The translations under genes and the position numbers were made by a program. Positions 1 through 6,399 of a stretch of DNA of 6,399 bases are shown here, piece by piece (the stretch's first letter is position 1; the number at the start of each line of letters is the position of its first letter). Location: the NCBI GenBank assembly GCA_027451565.1, contig DAIDJC010000188.1:1-6399 (forward strand), in the 5' to 3' direction. The notes beneath the pieces are model-generated. The model saw only the letters and a list, made by a program, of their open reading frames with translations. It searched no databases and had not been told where the DNA came from. The stretch comes from Limisphaerales bacterium. GTDB taxonomy: Bacteria; Verrucomicrobiota; Verrucomicrobiia; Limisphaerales; UBA11358.

Positions 1-3000
1 AAGCCCGAAAAAGGCGGCCTCTTTTGCGAGCGCATTTTCGGCCCTGTCAAAGACTGGGAATGTTCCTGCGGAAAATACAAGCGCGTGAAGCATCGCGGCG
101 TGGTTTGCGACCGCTGCGGCGTGGAAGTCACACTGTCCCGGGTGCGGCGCGAGCGGATGGGCCACATCGAGCTGGCTGTTCCCACCTGCCACATCTGGTT
201 CTTCAAGTGCATGCCCTCGCGCATCGGCCTGGCGCTGGACATGACCGCACGCCATCTGGAACGCGTCATTTATTACGAGGATTACCTCGTCATTGACCCG
301 GGCACCACCCCCCTGAAACCCAATCAGTTGCTCACCGAAGTGGAATTCCGGGAAGCCCGCGAAACCTACGGCGCCGAGGCTTTTGTGGCCAAAATGGGTG
401 CCGAAGCCGTTCGCGAAGCCATGGCCCGTGTGGACCTGGCGAAGCAGGCCGACGAACTGGCCGTGGCCATGACCGAGACCAAAAGCAAGCAGATCCGCAA
501 AAAGCTCGGCAAACGCATCAAATTGCTTCAGGGCCTGGCCTCATCCAAGAGCCGTCCTGAATGGATGATCCTCACCGTGCTGCCGGTCATTCCCCCCGAC
601 CTGCGCCCGCTCGTGCCCCTGGAGGGCGGACGTTTTGCCACCAGCGATCTCAACGACCTTTACCGGCGCGTGATCAACCGCAACAACCGCCTGCGCACCC
701 TTCTCCAGCTCAAGACGCCGGAGGTCATCATCCGCAACGAAAAACGCATGCTTCAGGAAGCCGTGGATGCCTTGTTTGACAACGGCAGGCACGGCCGCCC
801 CGTCACCGGCGCGGGAAACCGCTCCCTCAAGTCCCTCAGCGACATGCTCAAGGGCAAGGGCGGACGTTTCCGTCAGAACCTCCTGGGCAAGCGCGTGGAT
901 TATTCCGGGCGTTCCGTCATTGTCATTGGCCCGGAATTGAAGCTCAACCAGTGCGGGTTGCCCAAGAAAATGGCCCTCGTGCTGTTCGAACCCTTCATCA
1001 TCCGCCGCCTCAAGGAGCTTGGCTATGTGCACACCGTGCGCAGCGCCAAAAAAATGATCGAGCGCCAGACCCGCGAGGTTTGGGACGTGCTCGAGGAGGT
1101 CACCAAGGGTCATCCCGTGCTCCTCAACCGCGCTCCCACGCTGCACCGCCTCTCCGTCCAGGCCTTTGAACCCCAATTGATCGAGGGCGAGGCCATTCGC
1201 ATTCATCCACTGGTTTGCACCGCCTACAACGCGGACTTTGACGGCGACCAGATGGCCGTCCACGTGCCGCTGTCCGTGGAGGCCCAGATGGAGGCGCGCC
1301 TCCTGATGATGGCCACCAACAACATCTTTTCGCCCTCCTCGGGCAAACCCATCATCACTCCCACACAGGACATCACTCTCGGTTGCTACTATGTAACCGC
1401 CGAGCCGCGCAAGCCGCTCCCGTCCAACCTGGAGCAGCTCCCCCTCTTTGGCTCCAAGGAGGAGGCCATCTTTGCCTACAACGACGGCGCCCTCAAAACC
1501 CACGACCGCATCCGCCTCTCCAACCCGGATTTCGGTCGCAAAACCGTGTTCGGTAACATGGAGAAGAAGGTGATTGACACCACCATCGGGCGCGTTCTTT
1601 TCAGCGAGATCTGGCCGGATGAACTCGGTTTCCACAACAAGCCGGTCAAAAAATCCGACCTCGGGGACCTCATCTGGAAATGTTACAAGTTTGCCGGGCA
1701 CGACAAAACCGTGACCATGCTCGACAAGCTCAAGGAAATCGGTTTCCGCGAGGCCACCAAGTCCGGCGTCTCCATCGGCATTGATGACATGATCGTTCCC
1801 CGGGAGCGCGATGAGCAGATCGAAAATGCGCACAAGCAGATTCGCGAGGTGGAGAAGCAGTATCGCAAGGGCGTCATCACCTCCGGCGAGCGCTACAATA
1901 AAATCGTGGACATCTGGACCCATTGCACCGATCAGATCTCCGGTGTGATGTTCCGCACGCTGGAGCAGAACCAGGGCAAAAAGGAGTACAATCCTGTTTA
2001 TCTGATGGTGGATTCCGGCGCCCGCGGCAACAAGCAGCAGATCCGCCAGTTGGCCGGTCTCCGCGGCTTGATGGCCAAGCCCAGCGGCGAAATCATCGAG
2101 AAACCCATTCTCGCCAACTTCCGCGAGGGCCTGTCCGTGCTCGAGTATTTCATCTCCACCCACGGCGCCCGCAAAGGCCTGGCCGATACCGCCCTGAAAA
2201 CCGCCGATTCCGGTTACATGACCCGCAAACTCGTGGACGTCTCCCAGGATGTCATCATCCAGGAAAAGGATTGCGGCACCACCAACGGCATCTGGGTCTC
2301 CGCAGTCTTCGAGGGCGAGGATGAAGTCGTCAAGATTTCAGACCGCCTCGTCGGGCGTTTCGCCTGCGATGACATCGTCAACCCCACCAGCCCCAAGGAA
2401 TATCTCATCCGTGCCAACGAGGAGATTGATGAAAACAAGGCCCGGGGCATTGACAGCGCCGGCATTGACCGCGTGCGCATCCGGTCCGTGCTCACCTGCG
2501 AGAGCAAGCACGGCATTTGCATGGCCTGTTACGGGCGCAACCTGGCGACCGGTTCCCTGGTCAAACTCGGCGAGGCGGTCGGCATCATCGCTGCCCAGTC
2601 CATTGGCGAGCCGGGCACCCAGCTCACCATGCGCACCTTCCACACCGGCGGCGTGGCAGCGGGCGTGTTCAAACAGCCCCAGATCAAGTCCAAGCACGAG
2701 GGCATCATCCGCTACAATGACCTCAGGTCCGTCGAGTTGGAGGATGGCAACAACATCGTCCTCAACAAAAACGGATCCCTCTCCATCCTCACCGAGGACG
2801 GCAGGGAATTGGAAAGCCACACCGTCGTCATCGGCGCCGTCGTTTCCGTCAAGGATGGCGGGCGCGTGAAAAAGGGCGATACCTTCGTGCAATGGGACCC
2901 GCACAACGTCCCCATTCTCTCCGAAAAAGCCGGCAAGGTGAAATTCCACGACATCATCGAGGGTGTCACCATGAAACAGGAAGTGGATGAAGCCACCGGC

Positions 3001-3990
3001 GAGGAATCCATGGTCATCATTGACCACAAGGAGGACCTGCACCCGCAGATCATCATGAGCGATGACAAGGGCGAGGTGGTGGCCAATTACCCCATTCCGT
3101 CCGGGGCGCACATTGTCGTCAACGAGGGCGACCGCATTGTGCCCGGAACCTTGATCGCCAAAACGCCGCGCAAACAGGCCAAAACCCGGGACATCACCGG
3201 CGGTTTGCCCCGTGTGGCGGAATTGTTTGAAGCCCGCAGGCCAAAAGACGCATCGGAAATCTCCAAGATTGACGGCATTGTTGATTTTGGACCCAGCGTC
3301 CGCGGCAAGCGCTGCATTCTCATCACCGACACCGCCACCCAGCTCCAGGAGGAGCACCTCATCCCCATTGGCAAGCACGTCATTGTCTTCAAGGGCGACC
3401 TGGTCAAGAAAGGCCAGCAATTGACCGAAGGCCCCATGGATCCGCACGAGATTCTCGAAGTCTGCGGACCCCAGGAGCTGCAGGAACATTTGGTCAGCGA
3501 AGTCCAGGAGGTTTATCGCCTCCAGGGTGTGACCATCAATGACAAGCACATTGAAATCATCGTCCGCCAGATGCTGCGCAAGGTGCGCATCACCGAGGCT
3601 GGCGACACCCAGTTCCTCTGGGGCGAACAGGTGGACAAACTCGAGTTCGAGGCGGAAAATGAGCGCGTCGAGAAAAAAGGCGGCAAACCCGCCGAAGCCT
3701 CGCCGGTGCTCCTGGGCATCACCAAGGCCAGCTTGGAAACCGACAGCTTCCTCAGCGCTGCCAGCTTCCAGGACACCACCCGCGTCCTCACCGAGGCTGC
3801 CACCCGCTCCAAGATTGACAGCCTCCGTGGTTTCAAGGAAAACGTCATCATGGGTCACATCATCCCCGCAGGCACGGGATTCGATTACCATCGCAAGGTG
3901 GAACTCCGGCCCCTGGTGGAAGTGCCCGAACCCCAGCCCGAAGAGGAAACTCCCGAGGCTGCGGAATCGGAAAACCCCTTGCTGGCCTGA
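1..3990 (+). CDS. rpoC: DNA-directed RNA polymerase subunit beta-prime, 5'-truncated by the window edge
   Basis: This is the catalytic beta-prime subunit of RNA polymerase. The frame is open from base 1, giving 1329 residues. Alignment from memory with E. coli RpoC suggests about 49 N-terminal residues lie upstream, so any start inside the window would be wrong. Residue numbers here count from base 1. In order: zinc-ribbon cysteines C21, C23, C36, C39; the active-site magnesium motif NADFDGDQM at 410-418 with all three Asp; the bridge-helix segment starting GARG at about 673; second zinc-site cysteines C758, C833, C840, C843; and the trigger-loop motif MRTFH at 877-881. The trigger loop is interrupted by about 175 residues before it resumes at TRDITGGLPRV (from 1062), matching the position and approximate size of the SI3 insertion of Gram-negative enzymes. 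The C-terminus is a short Pro/Glu-rich acidic tail. All catalytic residues looked for are intact. The gene probably follows rpoB and is constitutively expressed. Identification is essentially certain. Confidence 0.99.
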   Translation, partial: KPEKGGLFCERIFGPVKDWECSCGKYKRVKHRGVVCDRCGVEVTLSRVRRERMGHIELAVPTCHIWFFKCMPSRIGLALDMTARHLERVIYYEDYLVIDPGTTPLKPNQLLTEVEFREARETYGAEAFVAKMGAEAVREAMARVDLAKQADELAVAMTETKSKQIRKKLGKRIKLLQGLASSKSRPEWMILTVLPVIPPDLRPLVPLEGGRFATSDLNDLYRRVINRNNRLRTLLQLKTPEVIIRNEKRMLQEAVDALFDNGRHGRPVTGAGNRSLKSLSDMLKGKGGRFRQNLLGKRVDYSGRSVIVIGPELKLNQCGLPKKMALVLFEPFIIRRLKELGYVHTVRSAKKMIERQTREVWDVLEEVTKGHPVLLNRAPTLHRLSVQAFEPQLIEGEAIRIHPLVCTAYNADFDGDQMAVHVPLSVEAQMEARLLMMATNNIFSPSSGKPIITPTQDITLGCYYVTAEPRKPLPSNLEQLPLFGSKEEAIFAYNDGALKTHDRIRLSNPDFGRKTVFGNMEKKVIDTTIGRVLFSEIWPDELGFHNKPVKKSDLGDLIWKCYKFAGHDKTVTMLDKLKEIGFREATKSGVSIGIDDMIVPRERDEQIENAHKQIREVEKQYRKGVITSGERYNKIVDIWTHCTDQISGVMFRTLEQNQGKKEYNPVYLMVDSGARGNKQQIRQLAGLRGLMAKPSGEIIEKPILANFREGLSVLEYFISTHGARKGLADTALKTADSGYMTRKLVDVSQDVIIQEKDCGTTNGIWVSAVFEGEDEVVKISDRLVGRFACDDIVNPTSPKEYLIRANEEIDENKARGIDSAGIDRVRIRSVLTCESKHGICMACYGRNLATGSLVKLGEAVGIIAAQSIGEPGTQLTMRTFHTGGVAAGVFKQPQIKSKHEGIIRYNDLRSVELEDGNNIVLNKNGSLSILTEDGRELESHTVVIGAVVSVKDGGRVKKGDTFVQWDPHNVPILSEKAGKVKFHDIIEGVTMKQEVDEATGEESMVIIDHKEDLHPQIIMSDDKGEVVANYPIPSGAHIVVNEGDRIVPGTLIAKTPRKQAKTRDITGGLPRVAELFEARRPKDASEISKIDGIVDFGPSVRGKRCILITDTATQLQEEHLIPIGKHVIVFKGDLVKKGQQLTEGPMDPHEILEVCGPQELQEHLVSEVQEVYRLQGVTINDKHIEIIVRQMLRKVRITEAGDTQFLWGEQVDKLEFEAENERVEKKGGKPAEASPVLLGITKASLETDSFLSAASFQDTTRVLTEAATRSKIDSLRGFKENVIMGHIIPAGTGFDYHRKVELRPLVEVPEPQPEEETPEAAESENPLLA

Positions 3991-4021
3991 TCCCCGGGGC
4001 CAGTCCCCAAGTTCTTTCAAC

Positions 4022-4055
4022 CAGGCGCCCGGCACTGCCGGGCGCCTGCTTTTTT
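4022..4055 (+). terminator. Intrinsic terminator of the rpoC transcription unit
   Basis: A perfect 12-bp GC-rich inverted repeat (arms 4022-4033 and 4037-4048) closes a 3-base ACT loop. One C follows, then six T (4050-4055). It begins 32 bases after the rpoC stop codon. This is the classical Rho-independent form and works only in the rightward direction, since no T tract follows the hairpin on the other strand. It separates rpoC from the downstream exported-protein gene. Confidence 0.93.
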
Positions 4056-4072
4056 GCCCCCGCGCATCCGGG

Positions 4073-4102
4073 TTGGACTTCCCGCCGCCGCCGGTTTACA
4101 TT
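4073..4102 (+). promoter_or_regulatory. Candidate sigma-70-type promoter for the exported-protein gene
   Basis: A -35-like TTGGAC (4073-4078) and a -10-like TACATT (4097-4102) are separated by 18 bases. The -10 matches TATAAT at four of six positions. The -35 keeps the TTG core but is otherwise weak. The expected transcription start near 4109 would leave a leader of about 30 bases before the ATG at 4140. The location supports it: it lies just past a strong terminator, so the next gene needs its own promoter. The match is modest and GC-rich DNA gives chance hits. Confidence 0.45.
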
Positions 4103-4139
4103 GCGCCCGGATTGGTTCAACCAGCACGAAAACCGGGAT

Positions 4140-5078
4140 ATGAATAAGAAGCGGAATTCCAGGACATCGGCGCTCTTCCTCAAAAAATTTTGGGCCGTGT
4201 TGCTCTGTTTCCCGTTCGCATGCCGGATGCAGGGTGCGCCGGTTGTTTTCACCGTGGACCCTTCCCAGAGCCATGTGACCGTGTCCGGCACCGTGGCCGC
4301 CTACGGCCTCTTTTCCGCGCCGATCGCCCAACAAACCCCGGGAAGTTTGACCGCCGCCTTTGGCGGCGCCATTAATGCCGATTTGACTGGCACAAACATT
4401 CAATTCACCGGCACAAGCCTGGTTGAGGCTCAAACCAATTCCACACCCCAGCAGCCCGCGCCGGGCGGGACATCGGGAAGCGCCCCGGCGGATTACGGCG
4501 GGCTGGCCACTCAAAAAACATTTTTAGCCGATATCACCGTGACGGTGGCCATTCGCAATGTGGGTCTGGATTTGATCAGCCCGGTGCTGCCTTTATCCAA
4601 CGGCAGCTTTGCGACCTCTTCACTGGAGTTTCTTTTCTCAACAAATGCCGGCAATTCCATTGATTATGCCGTTTCCTACCCCGTCCAAAATGGAACGATA
4701 ACACTTGCCGGCAATTCGATGTTGGACACGGGGTCTGCGGCCACCCTCTCCATCACGGGCGCCACGGAAATCCTGACCATCCCTGTTAGCGCGATCTTCA
4801 CCGAAACCTCCGGTTCCACGTCCGGCACCAGCCTGGTCATGGTCGGCCAGATTGTGGCCTCGCTGCAAATTCCCCCTCCAATCATTGATTCCATAGTGGT
4901 AAGCAATCAAATGGTGACCTTGAGTGTTTCCGGTGTCACCGCCCAATCCAAGGTGTTGGCCTCCACGGACCTCATCCACTGGTCGGCCCAGGACTCCGTC
5001 ATTTCCACCCTCTCCGGACGGACTCTTTTTGCTTTTCCCGCCACAAACACCGTTGAGTTTTTTAAAATTCAACAGTGA
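4140..5078 (+). CDS. Putative exported protein of unknown function, Verrucomicrobia-like C-terminal module
   Basis: A 312-residue protein that I cannot assign to a named family. The ATG at 4140 is preferred over an in-frame TTG at 4101 because a signal peptide follows at once: a basic N-region (MNKKRNSR, later KK), a hydrophobic stretch at about 17-28, and a plausible cleavage site near A33. C28 does not sit in a good lipobox, so a lipoprotein is unlikely. The mature part is rich in Ser, Thr, Gly, Ala and Val and lacks Cys, as expected of an extracytoplasmic beta-rich protein. It begins with VDPSQSHVTVSG (39-50), and a low-complexity Pro/Gly/Ser linker lies at about 101-118. AGNS occurs at 170-173 and 190-193. 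The last 65 residues or so, after IPPPIIDS, form a separate small beta-module containing ASTDLIHW (274-281) and ending EFFKIQQ, a style seen at the ends of many verrucomicrobial secreted proteins. No PEP-CTERM anchor or transmembrane C-terminus is visible. No clear Shine-Dalgarno precedes the start. It lies between a strong terminator and a convergent phosphate operon, so context gives no function. The coding call is confident; the role is unknown. Confidence 0.85.
   Translation: MNKKRNSRTSALFLKKFWAVLLCFPFACRMQGAPVVFTVDPSQSHVTVSGTVAAYGLFSAPIAQQTPGSLTAAFGGAINADLTGTNIQFTGTSLVEAQTNSTPQQPAPGGTSGSAPADYGGLATQKTFLADITVTVAIRNVGLDLISPVLPLSNGSFATSSLEFLFSTNAGNSIDYAVSYPVQNGTITLAGNSMLDTGSAATLSITGATEILTIPVSAIFTETSGSTSGTSLVMVGQIVASLQIPPPIIDSIVVSNQMVTLSVSGVTAQSKVLASTDLIHWSAQDSVISTLSGRTLFAFPATNTVEFFKIQQ
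4646..4717 (+). repeat. Pair of 12-base direct repeats inside the exported-protein gene
   Basis: TGCCGGCAATTC occurs at 4646-4657 and again at 4706-4717, exactly 60 bases apart and therefore in frame. Both copies encode Ala-Gly-Asn-Ser. The exact 20-codon spacing could reflect a repeated beta-hairpin unit in the protein, but the flanking residues show little further similarity, so it may be chance. Confidence 0.4.
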
Positions 5079-5087
5079 TGCGGCCAC

Positions 5088-5109
5088 CAGCCCGGCTATT
5101 TGCGGGCTG
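5088..5109 (+). terminator. Weak candidate terminator hairpin after the exported-protein gene
   Basis: A perfect 7-bp stem, CAGCCCG (5088-5094) with CGGGCTG (5103-5109), closes an 8-base loop 9 bases after the stop codon. The next T-rich run (5125-5129) is about 15 bases away, too far for a standard intrinsic terminator. The hairpin may instead mark the mRNA 3' end, or termination may depend on Rho. Confidence 0.3.
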
Positions 5110-5240
5110 TTCAGACCCCAACTCTTTTTCGGGTTTGTTTGCCGCAAAAGTGTGATGTGGAAAAACCTGAAGAGGCTGAAAGGCAATGGAGGCGTGGCTC
5201 CGCCCTGGGCGGGCAGGGGCCGCGGGTTATTTCATGTGTT

Positions 5241-5266
5241 GTCCAAATGGCTTCAAGCCTGTGGAC
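5241..5266 (-). other. Imperfect palindrome/stem-loop abutting the phoU stop codon
   Basis: Outer arms GTCCA (5241-5245) and TGGAC (5262-5266) flank inner arms GGCT (5249-5252) and AGCC (5256-5259), with a TCA loop and a small 3/2-base internal bulge. It starts at the base next to the phoU stop codon. Transcribed leftward it would form a hairpin at the very 3' end of the phoU message, but no T tract follows, so it is not a normal intrinsic terminator. It could stabilise the mRNA end or be fortuitous. Confidence 0.35.
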
Positions 5267-5923
5267 TTAATTTTTCATGGAGTGGCGGATGTCCTGCGCC
5301 TCGCACAGGTACACCACTTCCTCGGCGATGTTCTTGGCGTGGTCGGCGATGCGTTCCAGGCTTTTGGTGGCCACGATCCAGTGCAGACAGCGTGAAATGG
5401 TGTCGGGATTTTCCGCCATGTGCCGCGCCAGGGTGTCGTGCATGGATTTGTTCAGAACGTCCACTTGCTTGTCCCGGGGGATCAGGTTGCGGGCGGCGGC
5501 GGAATCCCGCTGCACAAAGGCATCCAGGGCGTCCTTGACCATGGTGAGCGCCATGCCCGCCATGTGGGGCAGGTCCAGGTGCAGTTTCAGCGGCGGTTCC
5601 TGAGACAAATCCCGGGCGCGCTTGGCGATCTTGGTGGCTTCATCGCCTATCCGCTCCAGGTTCTGGGAAATCTTCATCCCCACGGTCACCAGGCGCAAAT
5701 TGCTGGCCAGGGGCGCCTTGGTGAGCAGTTGGATGGCCATTTCATCAATTTCAATCTCGCACTGGTCAATGGCCTTGTCCTCCTGGCGCACTTGTATGGC
5801 GAGGTCGTACTGGCGCTGCATGAGAGCTTCCACCGCGCGGTTGACGGATGTCTCCGCGAGGCTGCCCATCAGCAGCAGCTTCTGTTGCAATCCGTCCAGG
5901 CCTGTTTCAAAATGATTGTCCAT
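5267..5923 (-). CDS. phoU: Phosphate signalling/transport regulator PhoU
   Basis: PhoU is a cytoplasmic all-alpha protein that connects the PstSCAB phosphate transporter to the PhoR/PhoB-type two-component system, holding the phosphate-starvation response off when phosphate is plentiful and limiting toxic uptake. From the ATG at 5923 it has 218 residues, close to the 241 of E. coli PhoU. It shows the expected tandem duplication of a three-helix unit: LERIGDEATKI (89-99) and LERIADHAKNI (189-199) are 100 residues apart, each carrying the acidic E-x-x-x-D metal-binding motif (E90/D94 and E190/D194). The ending, YLCEAQDIRH, is also typical of the family. The frame extends to a TTG at 5950 inside pstB, but the ATG, 19 bases after the pstB stop, fits the family N-terminus better. 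No Shine-Dalgarno is obvious before it, so translation may be coupled to pstB. It is the last gene of the Pst operon here. Confidence 0.97.
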   Translation of the reverse strand: MDNHFETGLDGLQQKLLLMGSLAETSVNRAVEALMQRQYDLAIQVRQEDKAIDQCEIEIDEMAIQLLTKAPLASNLRLVTVGMKISQNLERIGDEATKIAKRARDLSQEPPLKLHLDLPHMAGMALTMVKDALDAFVQRDSAAARNLIPRDKQVDVLNKSMHDTLARHMAENPDTISRCLHWIVATKSLERIADHAKNIAEEVVYLCEAQDIRHSMKN

Positions 5924-5942
5924 AATTGTCAATGAGTTGATC

Positions 5943-6399
5943 TCAGCCAAACTGGCCGGTCACATAATCCTCCGTCTGGCGTTTTTGGGGTCTGGTGAAG
6001 ATTTTTTTGGTGGCGTCGTATTCCACCAGTTCGCCCATGTAAAAAAAGGCGGTGGAATCCGAGACGCGCGCCGCCTGCTGCATGTTATGGGTGACGATGA
6101 CGATGGTGTACTCCTTTTTGAGGCTGACGACCAGTTCCTCGATCTTGGCGGTGGCGAGCGGGTCGAGGGCCGAGGCGGGTTCATCCATGAGGAGGACCTC
6201 GGGCTGGACGGCGAGGGCCCTGGCGATGCAGAGTCTTTGTTGCTGGCCGCCGGAAAGGCTGATGGCGGGGGAGCGGAGGCGGTCCTTGACCTCATCCCAG
6301 AGCGCGGCCATGCGCAGGGCCTGCTCGGTGCGTTCGGCCAGCTTTTCCCTGCGGGTCATGCCATTGAGGCGCAGGCCCACGTTCACATTGTCCTCGATG
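5943..6399 (-). CDS. pstB: Phosphate ABC transporter ATP-binding protein PstB, 5'-truncated by the window edge
   Basis: PstB is the ATPase that drives high-affinity phosphate import through the inner-membrane PstA/PstC channel, fed by the periplasmic binding protein PstS. The window holds the C-terminal 151 residues of about 250-260 usual for the family. The frame stays open through the right edge (upstream residues read I-E-D-N), so the GTG at 6386 is an internal valine, not a start. Counting from the edge: ABC signature LSGGQQQR at 48-55, Walker B VLLMDEP at 68-74 with catalytic E73, D-loop SALD at 76-79, and switch histidine H104 in VTHNMQQ. The ending TEDYVTGQFG is the hallmark PstB C-terminus, distinguishing it from other ABC ATPases. 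Walker A and the Q-loop lie outside the window. It is followed by phoU after 19 bases, the standard pstB-phoU order; pstS, pstC and pstA are expected upstream, beyond the edge. No promoter is visible in the window. Confidence 0.98.
   Translation of the reverse strand, partial: IEDNVNVGLRLNGMTRREKLAERTEQALRMAALWDEVKDRLRSPAISLSGGQQQRLCIARALAVQPEVLLMDEPASALDPLATAKIEELVVSLKKEYTIVIVTHNMQQAARVSDSTAFFYMGELVEYDATKKIFTRPQKRQTEDYVTGQFG

Noticed and set aside
541..2163. A 540-residue open frame on the minus strand, antisense to rpoC
   Set aside because: It is in exact codon register with rpoC. Antisense stops there require TTA, CTA or TCA sense codons, which this C/G-ending codon usage avoids. The translation shows no recognisable domain.
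2338..4035. A 565-residue open frame on the minus strand, antisense to the rpoC 3' half
   Set aside because: Same cause: it ends exactly where rpoC uses a rare TCA serine codon (2338-2340), and its start lies within the rpoC terminator hairpin.
4164..4241. Lipoprotein signal in the exported protein
   Set aside because: The only cysteine near the cleavage region (residue 28) is preceded by F-P-F-A, which does not fit a lipobox; an ordinary signal-peptidase I site near residue 33 fits better.
4352..4368. GCC-rich hairpin (7-bp stem, TTT loop) inside the exported-protein gene
   Set aside because: It lies within codons for an Ala/Gly-rich stretch, has no T tract, and is the kind of short GC palindrome expected by chance in this composition.
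5124..5150. Imperfect hairpin (CTTTT/AAAAG outer, CGG/CCG inner, one mismatch) as a bidirectional terminator
   Set aside because: The stem is short and interrupted, the loop is nine bases, and no T tract follows on either strand. It is kept only as part of the convergent-gap observation.
5200..5212. CCGCC/GGCGG hairpin in the convergent gap as a phoU terminator
   Set aside because: It has only five base pairs and no T run after it on the minus strand, in a locally very GC-rich stretch.
4924..5538. A 204-residue plus-strand open frame across the convergent gap
   Set aside because: It overlaps the end of the exported-protein gene and the 3' part of phoU, both real genes. It has a low-complexity Pro/Arg/Cys-rich translation and no domain.

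Overview
The window is a GC-rich bacterial chromosomal segment with four protein genes in two convergent blocks. Reading rightward are the 3' end of rpoC (the RNA polymerase beta-prime subunit; its start lies before base 1) and a small gene for an exported protein of unknown function. Reading leftward, from the right edge, are the 3' part of pstB (phosphate transporter ATPase; its start lies beyond the right edge) and a complete phoU. Nothing resembles a mobile element, CRISPR array, tRNA or rRNA.

Organism: RpoC has the Gram-negative-type layout, including a long insertion in the trigger loop at the position of the E. coli SI3 domain. The exported protein ends in a module of the form 'ASTDLIHW ... 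EFFKIQ', a style I associate with secreted proteins of Verrucomicrobiota, especially Pedosphaera/Limisphaerales-like lineages. A verrucomicrobial origin is therefore my best guess, by inference only. The start codons of phoU and of the exported protein lack a clear Shine-Dalgarno sequence.

Layout: rpoC fills 1-3990 and is followed within about 30 bases by a textbook intrinsic terminator (12-bp perfect stem, 3-base loop, six T). No rpsL/rpsG follows, so the rpoBC unit appears to end here. A plausible sigma-70-type promoter (4073-4102) then serves the exported-protein gene (4140-5078). The 188-base convergent gap (5079-5266) contains several weak hairpins but no convincing terminator for either side. 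phoU (5267-5923) and pstB (5943 to the edge) are 19 bases apart and are evidently the last two genes of a Pst phosphate-uptake operon: PstB powers high-affinity phosphate import, and PhoU links transporter state to signalling that represses the phosphate-starvation response.

I do not see an undescribed multi-gene system. The least explained items are the exported protein and the structured convergent gap with an imperfect palindrome touching the phoU stop codon. Two very long antisense reading frames in rpoC are codon-usage shadows.
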